Source: Sphagnum compactum (lineage: Eukaryota > Bryophyta > Sphagnopsida > Sphagnales). Taken from it: a stretch of 64,000 bases of DNA. The position numbers were made by a program, and so were the translations under genes. Below the pieces are notes generated by a model. It saw nothing but the letters and a program-made list of their open reading frames with translations, made no database searches and was not told the DNA's origin. Below are positions 24,249-36,136 of this stretch, piece by piece. The DNA lies in assembly GCA_965153455.1 (NCBI GenBank), contig OZ234503.1, forward strand, positions 3,906,001 to 3,970,000. Direction: 5' to 3'. Each line of letters opens with the position of its first letter. Position 1 is the first letter of the stretch.

Positions 24249-24722
24249 TTAGGGCACAACAAACTACGAACACGGTCGCCCTGGCCAAGTTTGTGGCATG
24301 CTGTCAGTACCAGAGGACAATCTGTCCTCCACGATCTACCTTCGTCTAATGGACTCTCTGGTCCCAAACGGATGTAAAATTGTAAACAATAAACAAATTA
24401 GGGCACAACAAGACCAAAAACATAAATGCATGGGCCACAACCGCCAGAGTGAACTGGCATCGAAGAAGCACCTTCTCGAGTGGAGTAGTGGAGTAGCCGA
24501 CTAAATGGCAAAATAGAAAGTTAGGAAACGCTTTTGTTCGGCCCTGCCCCTCACCCACACTAGCACTCTTGCTTAGCTCATGCAGACTACAAACACGGTC
24601 GCCCTGGCCAAGTTTGTGGCATGCTGCCAGTACCAGAGGACAATCTGTCCTCCATGATCTACCTTTTGTCGAATGTACTCTCTGGTCCCAAACAGACGTA
24701 AAATTATAAACAATAAACAGAA
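24249..24722. repeat. pair of about 135-bp direct repeats
   Basis: The segment beginning CTAC(G/A)AACACGGTCGCCCTG at 24264 recurs at 24587, a spacing of 323 bp, and continues for about 135 bp to AAACAATAAACA. It includes the self-complementary AGGACAATCTGTCCT. The word ATTAGGGCACAACAA also occurs twice, at about 24249 and 24399. Confidence 0.85.
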
Positions 24723-25787
24723 AGACACCTGAATTTTAGTTGAAAGCCCACTTGAAGTAAGTAAAATTACTTCTTACACCTAAAAAGCCTTCTTTCAAAA
24801 GTTTTATATCTCAAATCGGGATGAGGACAGAGCAACTTCTGGCCTCACAAGGGTCCCCTTACTTTTGGACATCAGGCTTCACCTTCTTGGGTGAGGCCTA
24901 ATTAATGGTGGCAGTATTCGATCCTGGAAATGTTAAACTTTGGGGGCTGAAAGACCCTAATAATTTAGTTCTAAGAAAGATTATTATTATTATTATTATT
25001 ATAAGAAGAAGATTTGTAGAAGTATTATATTGTGAATAGGAATCCTTGAAGAAGAAGTAAAAACGTGAAGATTATTGTGAATATCATTGTGTAAATTTTT
25101 ATAGTTTTAGCGAGCGATTCTCTTTTATAAAAGAGAATCTTTAAACACATGTGATGAATTTTTTTGGGTGTAATTTTTACATAAAGACTCAACTTTAAAT
25201 GCACAGATGATCTTACACTTCCAAAAATGTGTAAAAATCTCGTGTTGAAAAAAAATCATGTGAATAAAAAATATTGCAAGTGTTTTAGTTTTAAAATATG
25301 GTTTGATGATTTTTGCCTGGAAGCCATTCGGCCCACGGACAAAACCGGTAAAGGGCTACTGTTGATGATTTTTAATTATGTGCTAGAAAAAACTAATCCA
25401 AAAAAATAAATTAATTAATCCTCATAGTTCCAGACCCCCCTCCTCCTAGGCTAACATGCCCATGGTTTACCACCTAAGTAAACCCAGCACCCACACTTGG
25501 ACCACACATTTTATGGTTCCTGAAAACCATAAATGAGGGGTGTGCCAAATAGTAGTGCTCCTTTTTTTTTCCGGCGGGGCTTTTTTTTTTTTTTTTTAAT
25601 TGTATAAACAAGTCACTTTCCATGGCCACGAGCTGAAATTGGGTTTCATCCTATGTCCGTCGCTTTGGTGAGTGGACACTCAATGAATAGATTTTTTCAT
25701 TTTTTATTTTGTCATTTTGTGCGCAAGTTGGAGGAGGCATTCCAGGATATTCGGAAAACAAAAATTGTGCAAGTGGATGCAGGTAGG

Positions 25788-25823
<36 letters not shown>

Positions 25824-26650
25824 CCACTAGAGCCGATCCGCTCAGTCCGGGAAGTCCTCCATTCCTCCCCGTCGCTCGGCTCGGCTCAGCTCAACCCCCA
25901 AATAAAAGAAAATCACCCATCATGCACACAAACACCGACTGGCTGTTTATTATGAGAAGAGTGAAGTGAAGACTCGGTTTATGGGAACTGCGCTTTGTTG
26001 AAAAATGGGGGTTTTTATGAAAAGACTTGGCTCATGGGGGGCCACCAGGGAAAAAGGGATATCTCTGACTCGTAGTGCAGACAAAACACCAACCGGAAAC
26101 AAGGGCTTTACGATCGTGATCATCGTCCTCCTCATGAGTGAAGAAGACTTGGTTTGTGGGTAAATCGATCATTACTACACTTTGTTGAAAAATAGATATC
26201 TTCGACTTGTAAAAAGACTTTTGGTTCATGGAAACGGGTGAGTGAGTCAGAGGACGGGTGGAGGGGACTCCGGGAATGATAATAACATCATTATTGTGAC
26301 AAATTTGGCTTTAAACGAGGCCACCCCACTTGTCCTCACCCACCACTTGTCCAATAGGCCCATTCACCTTTCTTAAGGAAAATAAATAAAAAGATGCGGG
26401 TGGTGGAAAAATAAAACCCTATTGCTTTGCTTTAGGTGTCGCGGGGCGCCGCAGAAATAAAATCCAAGATACCCCCCCCCCCCTCTCTATTTCATCAAGT
26501 GTTGAAATTGGAAACACAAAATAATATCCATCCGACCCTCCCTCTCCTCTCTACTCCATGAACCCCACACCAATGACACATTCATTCGTACGAACTACTA
26601 CCGGATGGGCTGCTCCTCATGTCCAAATCTTTAGAACTGAAAACTTCAAA
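24723..26650. other. intergenic region with simple repeats
   Basis: It contains an ATT trinucleotide run near 24980, a GA dinucleotide run at about 25795-25823 and diverged repeats (CTTTGTTGAAAAAT, AGACTTGG) between 25960 and 26230. Open frames here are explained by the simple repeats. No gene is supported. Confidence 0.55.
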
Positions 26651-26654
26651 GATT

Positions 26655-26816
26655 CACTATAACAACAAAAGGTGTCTTTGTACACCAAGTGATTTCACTG
26701 GATTTTGAATGAATTCACTGATGACTGTAGTGAACGGGGACCAATGTAAAGAAACAATGAATTCACTGATTTAATGAAAGAGGACTAGTGAATTGCACCC
26801 ACATTTTGTAGTAGTG
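26655..26816. mobile_element. short CACTA-like MITE
   Basis: The element starts CACTATAACAACAAAAGG and ends CATTTTGTAGTAGTG, so both termini carry CACTA-type ends (CACTA.../...TAGTG). ATT flanks both sides (26652-26654 and 26817-26819), the 3-bp duplication expected of CACTA (CMC/EnSpm) transposons. It is 162 bp long and non-coding. The interior repeats TGAATTCACTGAT. Beyond the first bases the ends match only moderately. Confidence 0.65.
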
Positions 26817-27029
26817 ATTACAGAAACAATACAAATAGGGTTAAGATTCATTTGGCTTTGGAGTGAGGGCTAAAAAGTTAGCCACAAAAATCATGGTGTG
26901 GGAGCTTCCTAGACATGATTACAAGTTTGGCCCCTTGGGTAGTAGTAGTTATAATTAGTAGTCGCTGGGTAGTGCAAGCCAACTTGAGATGGATGTTTTG
27001 TGAATGGCACAAATTAGAAACTTCAGGTC

Positions 27030-27303
27030 ATTGATGATTTTGTATATAATGTTTTTTTTTTCATTTAATACATTTTTTATATGATTTCATCCTTGGGTCA
27101 TTGATAATTTTGTATTTTGTATTTTTTTTCATTTCATATATATATTTCATACGATTTCATCCTTGGGTCATTGATAATTTTGTATTTTGTATTTTTTTTC
27201 ATTTCATATATATATTTCATATGATTTCATCCTTGGGTCATTGATAATTTTGTATATAGCATTTTTTTCATTTAATGCATTTTTATATGATTTCATCCTT
27301 GGG
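27030..27303. repeat. 70-bp tandem repeat, four copies
   Basis: Units contain CATCCTTGGGTCATTGATAA, then TTTGTAT and a poly-T run. CCTTGGGT recurs at 27091, 27161, 27231 and 27297. The middle two copies are nearly identical. Confidence 0.9.
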
Positions 27304-30300
27304 TTTTCCATCCAGTTCTTGAGATTTGGCTTGGTTTAACCCTATGTTCAAGAAGCATGAGACCTCAACAAAGAGATCTAAATTGATCCATCTCAATGTC
27401 CAAGAAGCACAAGCTCACACCCTCCCAAGAGGGCCAAGCCACCACGACACACTACCTAAGATGCACTGAAATCCTAAAGGACCCATATCCAAATTAGTAT
27501 GTCCATTTGAATATCTTTATCTAGTGTTGGTATCGATTTTTTTGAACTTTTACATACCAATTTGATATGGGTATTGAGATTAATTTTATTTTCATATATT
27601 AGGTTGGTATATACATAATTGTCAAAATATTCTATGGATCAGGGGTATGACTATTAACATTGAAACACTACATACCAAATGGTTAATATACGTACCCAAG
27701 TAGATCAAAAACCATTAAACCATTTTTTGAATTTCAATTTCAATTTAAGTGATCTCATTATAACTTTGATAAATAAATAACCTAGTGGGTAAAACCCATG
27801 ATGATCTAGTTCATCGCACATTTGTGCAAGTAAAACACAAAACCATTGGTTCATTCAATATCACACACACATTTGACATCACAAACTCAAAACCAATTAG
27901 GCATATATATTAAAACATTTGCCATAACAACCAATGATTTTCATAACCCTTCCATAAACAAGAAATAATCAATCTATTAAACATTTTGAGGATGTGCTAC
28001 TTTTACACAAATAGATGGCTTTTCGATTTGGGTTTTGTCCATACAAGAGCTTAGATGGATGACTAAACATTTTTTGACCGGTCACTTTTTTGGTGGGGGT
28101 AAGGGCAAGTTTGGTATTGTACATGTTAAGGTGCGATTTAAAATTTTAGAAGGGAATTGTCTAACTAATCTATAACACTGGAAAATCAAAATTTAATAGC
28201 TTGGTTCAAGCGTTTAATTCTCAATGTTTAAAAATTCGAAGATGAAACACTATCGTTTCACTATAAGGTCAGCTTTTTAAATGATATAACAAATCTTATC
28301 ATTGTTCATAAATAATGTTATAAATTTTCATTATATAATAAATATGTGTCAAAGTGTTGATTTTTTTCTAGTATGATTGTGAAGTTATTATAATGCTAAA
28401 ATGAAGGGGTTCAAGCAAGCTTAATGTTTTAATTTATCAAGTCTACGTAAAATTACCAATAGTCCATAAAGTCTTCGATTTATTGAAATGAAAATTTTGA
28501 GAAAAGTTGTTTTTGTGAAAAATGACATTACTACCCTACATCACATCTACCAACTATAAAATTTGAGAAAATTTATTTTTGGTTTTAACTTTTTTCCTAA
28601 CTTGTAAGCTCAAAGTTTATGTTTTCCACTTGCCACTTGTTTTCAAATGGGCAAATTTGCAAAATGGGGTTTTTTATGCATAAAAAAGGGGTAAACCTCT
28701 CTTGGACTTGGATCTAAGATTCTTACATACATTTAACAATATAGAATTCCATGAGTTTGGCATTGACATTTTGAACCTAGGATTGGACTACTCATTTTGG
28801 ACTCCATTCCTTTTCCTTTTTTTTTGACACATGAAGAGATTGGCCCAAACCTCTCCAATAAAGGGATGGATTATCTTAAACCTCTCAAGCTCAAGCCCTA
28901 GATTCTTGATACATCAATTCAAGCCTCTACACTAGGTTGGCTTGGACCTGTAGTTGGGCTTGGGATTGAGCTTCTTGGACACTTAAATGGGTCAATCTAG
29001 GTTGCTTTGATGAGGGATCATGAACTTCTTGGATATATGGTCATGTCAACCTAGGCTACTTGAACACATGGGCCTTGGCCTCTTGAACATAGGTATGTGT
29101 TGGTTGGGTTTCTTGGACTAAGGTTGAACTTATTGAATTAGGCTTAGGCTTCTTAAATATAGGATGAATTGGGCCAAAATCTCAAAGAAAATCAAGCACA
29201 CATGGGGAGGGGTTGCTCTTCTTTGAATTTACAATGTGAGTAAAAGTATAAGGTCTCATATATTGGTTGTTTGGCTTAAATTATAATTTAACTAGTTTTA
29301 TAATTATTTTATTTTTAAAAATTAAATTTTAATTTACAGAAAGTATATGTTCATCCATGGTATTAGAAAAAAATGAAAAAAATAACATATGTATAAATAA
29401 AAAAATAACAGCATAGTTCTTACTAAGTTCAATTAATAGAAATTAAGAATTCTTATATTGTTTTCCATTTGTTTGGAAAATCTTGCATCCTTTACTTGTT
29501 ATCAATGAAAATTTTGTTTTATTATTGATTATTCTTTCAAAAAACAAGTTTGTTTAACCTTGTTATAGGATGATGACTATATTTTGATTCATATGCTTCT
29601 CTTTCGTTTTCATCTCTCATTCATAATTTAAATATGGTTTATTATTTAGTTTACTAAAAAATTGATTGTCAAGCTCATAGATCTTTATGAATTGTTTCAC
29701 AAGGTCTCTAAAACAATGGTATTACATCATAAAAAACACCATAATAAATTTGTTGAACCATCATCCATACAATGGGTTATGAAAAATGAATTTATATTTT
29801 GTACCTTGATCATATGAAATGTTAAACATGTTATATTGTGAGATAGTATGAATTGGTGTCAAATTAAGTTTCTTGTTATGTTTCTATTGTTCCATTTGTG
29901 TACCATGAACTAGTTGAAGATTGAACTTGCATTAGCCAAATTTAATACAAGCAATATTGACAATTAATGTTGTTTAATCTGAGAATTTCATATGTCTAAA
30001 TTGTAATACACATTGCATGAGTCACAAAATTTGATAACATTATTTATATAATGAAGTGAATTTGCTAAAAGATATCGAGGTCACTAGTTAGTACTCTTGC
30101 ATGTTCCAAATCACCGTGCAAGTATTCTACTTTTCAAAGAGCAATTTTGATTTCCTTTCCAACTCCATGCATACTAAAATTAAAAGTTTAAATGAATACA
30201 TGGTATTTAAATTTGATGCAAACAAATAATTATATACTAAATATCACGTGGTTGAAATATGTGCCTACTAAAAAACCAAATAATAATAAGGTGGGAAAAA

Positions 30301-33300
30301 TAAAATTCCCTCATCTAATACCCCCACAAAAAATTCTTGCTTGACATAGGTAGTTTAGAATCTTAACACTTAATGTCCCCCTTGAGAGTATCTATGTATA
30401 AACCTATTGAATGAGAAAATATAGTAAACAAAATAGTCCATGACCCAATGCATGGACAATTGCACTTGGGGCTAGTTAGGGCAATTGGTGAATTTTACAT
30501 GTGTGAACAATCATATCGAAAAACAAGTAAATATAAGCTCATCTAGCATTTTCTTTAGTCCAAAATCTAGCATTTTTGTAAATATTCAAAACTCTTAACA
30601 TTTACTTCAAATTTTAAATTCTTATTTGACGAACATGAATGAACTAGGCCAAGGAACACAAGCTTGACCTTTTGTTATTCCATAATGGGTCACCTTCAAA
30701 GGGGAGGGTGGGGGGGGGGGGATTGTGAAATGATGAAGGTATAGTTTGGATGAAATTGAAGGTATGCTAAATGTTTATGCAATTTTAGGTTTAACAATGA
30801 AATATTTGATTATTGTTGTTATAATTTGTTTCATAGGAAATACCAAAAAAATTGTAATCATCTTTTCAAAGCTATCACATTTTGCATCATAATTTTCTTA
30901 TACATTGAAGCAAAATTTTGTGTTTTGCATATTGTTATAGTGGTCAAGCTAGATGAATGAAATGTTGTGCACATTTGCAACTTTGCATCCAAGTATGTTT
31001 GTTTTAAACCATTTTAGGTTACTTATATACCTAGGTTAGGCTAATTATTACATAGGTATACATAGATCTATATTAAACTACCTAATGTACCTAGTTATGT
31101 ACACTTAGTTTAGGTATGTAGGTGGTATAAGTTAAACTATTTGCCTAAATAGTCTAGTCTAAGTAAGCTTAACCTTAAGTGACATGCGACATAGCCTAGG
31201 TTTAAGCCTAAATGTCATGTGGTCTATGTGATTTAGGCTTAGCTATCATGTGGCCTAATGATATAGGGTTAACCTAAGTGCCGTTTGACCAACATCCCTA
31301 GAGTGATTCTTAATGAAGTTTGTCCGGTGAAAGCAATAAAACACAAAGAAAACACAATTTTAAGGGATTATTGGGGGGAAGGTAACCCTACTTTCTAAAT
31401 AGAAACACAAAAAATGAATAAAAACAATTGCAAGTTGAAATTTCAATTGTATATCATAGTGAAGGCATGAAGGTACCGTCCAACTTCCCCTTGGTACCTC
31501 TACAATATTGAACTGGTCCTAAAGGCCAATTATTTTTCTATAGTTATTACCAACCTATTCCATCCTTGTTGCCCTCTTTGGATTTGTTATAGCTACCATC
31601 TAATGGTTTGGACATATTAATTAAAACTTAGAAAGAATTAACATTAAGATTAAAACTACAATATTCTAGATTCATAATTTAAAATGAACTACTTGAAAAA
31701 ATGAGTATAGAAAAGCCCTTAAAACATCAAAAAACCAAATGTACAAAATACCTTTCCTTGCACTTTGAAATCCATCTCCTTGTATTACAATTTTCCAAGG
31801 GGTACAACCTTTTCATCTTCCCCTGGAATCCTCCAAGATTACTCACACACATAAAATGAGGAAGAGAAAATTCCATAACTTAAAATGTAGAATCAAAAAC
31901 CCAAAGAAATCTCCCCATAACCACAAATGCCTCATCCTCTACTACAATTTAAGCCCTTATTTCAATTTCCTACACAAACACCCAATTAGTGGCAAACTAC
32001 TTGCCCATTATCCTATCATCAAATACTAACTACCAAGTAGCTTCATATCCTCTTAAATAAAAGATGATAAATGTAACCTACCTTTAATAATTAGGAAATT
32101 ATTAGGAGTCCCATGGACAAGGATAGCTATATTAGGATATTTGTCCCCTTAATAGTGCCACATATATTATTTAAGTATAATCCTAAAATAGGTGGCCTAG
32201 GTCAAGGTCTAACCTCTGTGACATGTGGCATGGCTTAGGTTTAAAATGTGATTTTCAATTTGCACTTGTCGATTTTGATGGTTTTCAATTGTGAATAATA
32301 TATTTTAATTTCAAAAAAACATTTCTTGATTTTGGTTTGTTGTTTCCAACTATAAATTGTAGTTGCAAATGTGCAATTTTCCTCCTATTGTTTTCCAATC
32401 CATCATTGTGATCATCTTTGTTTAAGGCCAACAAAGGACAACCCATTGTTGGGGACTTCTTCTTGTGTTTGCTAAAGGCCATTCTTATGTTTGAATTGTA
32501 AACAATGGCTCCATTGAAATTGTTTCAAAAGTTTTTATTTTAATTTTTTAGGAGTGTTCCTCCATCTCTAGTAGGAAAGTGTTGTCATGGTTGATGTTCA
32601 TCCCAACCTAATACACTAAGACTTCTTGTAGTCCTTTCTAACTTGTCCCCTTGCACACTTAAGTATAAAGAGTGGGTTTTGACAAAAGTAACCTAAGCTT
32701 TTGGAAAGTGGACTTATTGCCATAAAACCAAAGAAGAGGAATATGAAAAGTGAGTGGGAAATTATTGTGTGTACCAAGATGTTTTCTCTTTTGTTGGTCA
32801 AAAGTTGTGTGAAGGTAGGTGGGCAATTACAAACATTAGACTACAAAAATGGGCATGAAATTGTAAATAAGGAGAAGCTTATAGTTTTGAAGCTTTATTC
32901 GCTAATCAAACTTAAGTAGGAAGAAGGTGAAAAGGCAATGTATGGACATGTTGTGGTTGACTATTACTTTAATCTTGATTCTTCCCATGTGAATAATGAA
33001 AGGATCACATGTACATTGTAATTGCATATCCTAAACCTTGATCCTCATACCCAATGCATAAGCTTGTCATGACATGTACATTGTAATTGCATATCTTAAA
33101 CCTTTATCCCTTCTCACCATCATTTAACCCTAATACTTTAAACTTCAGTTCATCCAACATATATCATATTTTGCACCAACACATAATAAAAAATTAACCA
33201 TTGTTCAACGAAGAGATCAATACATAATTTAATGAATGAAATTATCATTAAATATTTGAAGCCACAAGTAATTAAGGTACCAACTACTTTTCTATCAACA

Positions 33301-34620
33301 AATAATATTATGATTGAAATTAAATGTGATTTATATAGTTTTTCATTAAAGTTTGATGCATTCCAAGTCATAAAAAGGAACCAGTCCAAATGTAATAACT
33401 AATTTCACAAAATTCAAGGGCAACAAAATAAAATGAGATTCACTCTTTTATTTTAGTAAATTTTCATGTTGTAAAATTCATACATATTGAAATTGAATAT
33501 TTTGTTAGGGTCCATTCATAGTTAGGGTACCAAAAAAAAGAAAAAAAGATTTAAGGACTTCTTAAAACTACATTTTACAAATAAGATTCACATGAAACAA
33601 ATTTAAGTGATAAAATTTGAATAGTCCAATATAAGATAATTCATGTGTTAATGGTGTTTTTTCACATTCATACATAATTGTGTATGAATATATTGATTTA
33701 ATGCTAGAAACACAAAAAATCTCAAAAAATTCAAAAAGAATTTCAATGAACTACCAAACATATTTTTTGGCAAGATTATTTCTTACACATGTGACTTGCA
33801 TCTAAAGATAAACATTTTGAACCCATTGAACATAAATTGTTTTTCAAATGAGTTTTTAAATGCGTCCTTTGCCTTGGAATCCTTTCTTTCAAAATTTCAA
33901 GACTTTGAAATTTTTATATGATTTGGTTTTTCATCAAGTTCATTCAATGAACATGAACTTTCATAGAAGGGGGCATTTTTTTTTATACAAAAAGTTTGAA
34001 ATCAATTCTATGACTTTATGCATTCTTTTTATTCCGTTTAAAAAAAAAGTAGTTTAGACACTTGATATAGTTAATTTAAGATTCAAAATGACATTTACAT
34101 AATATCCAAATTATTTTAAAATATTTTTATTAATTTACAAAGACATCATTTTATCTATTGGCATACAACAATCCACTACAGTTATAATAATGTGAAAAAA
34201 AAAATCCAAATTTGTCTTTCATAGTCCTTAAAAAATTAAACATTCATTTTTGGTAACCCAATTGAAAATAAACCCATTAATTACATTGAAGGTGATTGAT
34301 TTGTATTATTTTTAAAAATTATATTTTAGAATTTTGGAATTTTTATTAAAAAAACTTATCCTATACAATAAAAGTAATAAAACTAACCCTACCTAAAAAT
34401 GCCAACCTATTTTGGTGTTAGAGAGTGATTCCCGTAATTACAATACAAAAACAAGCCCTTTGTTTGAATTTTTTTTCTTCAAATTTTTCACCCTAAAATA
34501 TTATCCCAACTTGGTTAGCATGTTCTCAAATTTGCTAAGACAAAATTATCCCAACTTGGTTAGCATGCCTCAACAAGAGGAGGAGCTAAGACCAAATTTT
34601 TTTTTTTTAAATTAAAAATT
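27304..34620. other. long AT-rich gene-free stretch
   Basis: I see no gene in these 7.3 kb. Open frames are short and on both strands without motifs. There is a G run near 30710-30720, CCTAGGTT/AACCTAGG-rich text near 31010-31270 and many poly-A/T tracts. Highly degraded retroelements are likely but cannot be shown by eye. Confidence 0.6.
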
Positions 34621-34624
34621 AAAA

Positions 34625-34790
34625 TCTTTTACCTACCTAGTATGTACCTATTTTCTTACCTATCTACCTATATATGAGACCTATTTCCTACCAAAATTGG
34701 TTACCGAGGTGAAACCAAATATTACTTAAACTCTAGTTGAGGTTCATCCACAAGTGAGTAATAATAGGCATCCAATGGGATGGAGCTAGC
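34625..34790. repeat. dispersed copy of the inner part of the 20-kb TIR element
   Basis: TACCTATTTTC(T/C)TACCTATCTACC, then TTTCCTACC(A)AAAT(C)GGTTACC, GTGAAACCAAATAT, GTTTCATCCACAA-type text and AATA(G)GCATCCA run in the same order as at about 20268-20400. This shows a second, partial copy of that repeat family without the terminal inverted repeats. Confidence 0.65.
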
Positions 34791-34989
34791 AGCTCATACT
34801 ACTCAAGTTAAAAACCAATCATGGTTTGTTTGGCTCATAATTTTCTTGCAAAAAGGTTCTGTTGGCCTAACATATATATCATTGCTTTAACTTATATTCT
34901 TTACTCCAATGATTTACTTTTGGCACAAATTATATTTCATTTTAAAAAGAAACATTTATTACTTTCTTTGGTCATATGTGGCCTTCATA

Positions 34990-35008
34990 TTAGGGTTTAG
35001 GGTTTAGG
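34990..35008. repeat. short interstitial telomere-type repeat
   Basis: TTAGGGTTTAGGGTTTAGG is about 2.7 units of the plant telomeric heptamer TTTAGGG. It lies 13 bp before the MITE at 35022. Confidence 0.6.
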
Positions 35009-35021
35009 TATATTAATATAT

Positions 35022-35320
35022 GGTGCATTCACACTTGATGTTAAGTCAATGTTAAAATGAAAATCTAGGTGGCATCATCCTAGGTGGCACCCAATGTTAA
35101 ATTGAGTTTATAGCTTAATGTTAAGTGAATGTTAGCTTAAACATTAAAAAAAATTTAAGTAAAATTAATTAATTAATTTTTTTAATGTTTAAGCTAACAT
35201 TCACGTAACCTTAAGCTATAACTCAATTTATAGGTAATTAGGTTTAAGTCCCGAATGACTAGCATGGTGTTAGGGGACTCAACACTAGAGTCCCTAAAAT
35301 CAAGTGTGAATGCACTCACC
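35022..35320. mobile_element. MITE-like element, copy 2 of the GGTGCATTCACACTT family
   Basis: The start GGTGCATTCACACTTGAT is inverted at the end (ATCAAGTGTGAATGCAC near 35299-35315). The interior holds a second long inverted repeat, with GTTAGCTTAAACATTAAAAA against TTTTTAATGTTTAAGCTAAC around 35130-35200, so the element can fold into an extended hairpin. It is related to 23288-23511 in opposite orientation. Confidence 0.8.
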
Positions 35321-36136
35321 TTTTAGTAAGTCTTTATGAGGACTTTAAGATTCGCCAAAATTTGTTATTTTCTTGACCCAAAGAAATCGCTATTTTTTTT
35401 GGAAAGTTTTGTTCTTCAAAGTGTTAATTCCACTATTTTTGGTAAATTTCTGGAAAAATTCGCCAAATTTTTGGAGTAAAAAAATTTGGGGAAAAAAAAA
35501 AAAAAAACCCTGCTAGTGATGGAATTAGATTACCTACCTGGTCACAAATTTATAAAAATTAATAATTAGTTTAAAAAGATATCCAAAAAAAAAAGATATC
35601 CACTTGCATTGAGTTCTATAAAACCTATTATTGTGTTTCAAGGGAAAATAAGCACATTTGGGGAAAAAAATTAATGATTTTCTTTTGATAATCTTTGCTT
35701 GAAATAATGAGAAAAAAGAAACTTGATGTGGCCAATTTTACAAAGGAAAAAAATAAAAGTTTTCAAGCCTCACAATTGACAAAAGCTTGAAGGTCAAGTG
35801 CATGGGTTTCTTAGTGTAGGGTTAAGCCTAAGGCAGCGGCCTTATATTTGGTTTTCAGTGTTTAGCCATAAATATTGAAGGTTGATTATATACATCTGGT
35901 TTATAGCCATATTTGATTAAATCTTCGTAGGTATAATCGCCATTTTTCTAGATCCTCCTATGGGTGATCGCCATTTAGGCTACATTAAAAAAAAAACCCT
36001 GCTGGACTACTCTTTGAACACGCAGAAGGGAGGGCAGACGAGCTTGCTCGGAGTGCACGCGCGCGCGCGAGAGAGTTTTAAGAGAGAGGGGTTGAGCAAG
36101 CAAGCACGCACGCACGCACGCACGCAAGTTGTTAGA
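35321..36136. other. intergenic region and leader of the F-box gene
   Basis: AT-rich up to about 36000. A GC-rich stretch then follows with a CG run (36058-36069) and repeated GCAC/CACG tetranucleotides (36100-36126) ending just before the ATG at 36137, consistent with promoter and leader. Confidence 0.5.

Noticed and set aside
25653-25955. 100-codon frame with a run of Arg-Glu repeats
   Set aside because: The Arg-Glu run is a GA microsatellite; flanking residues match no family.
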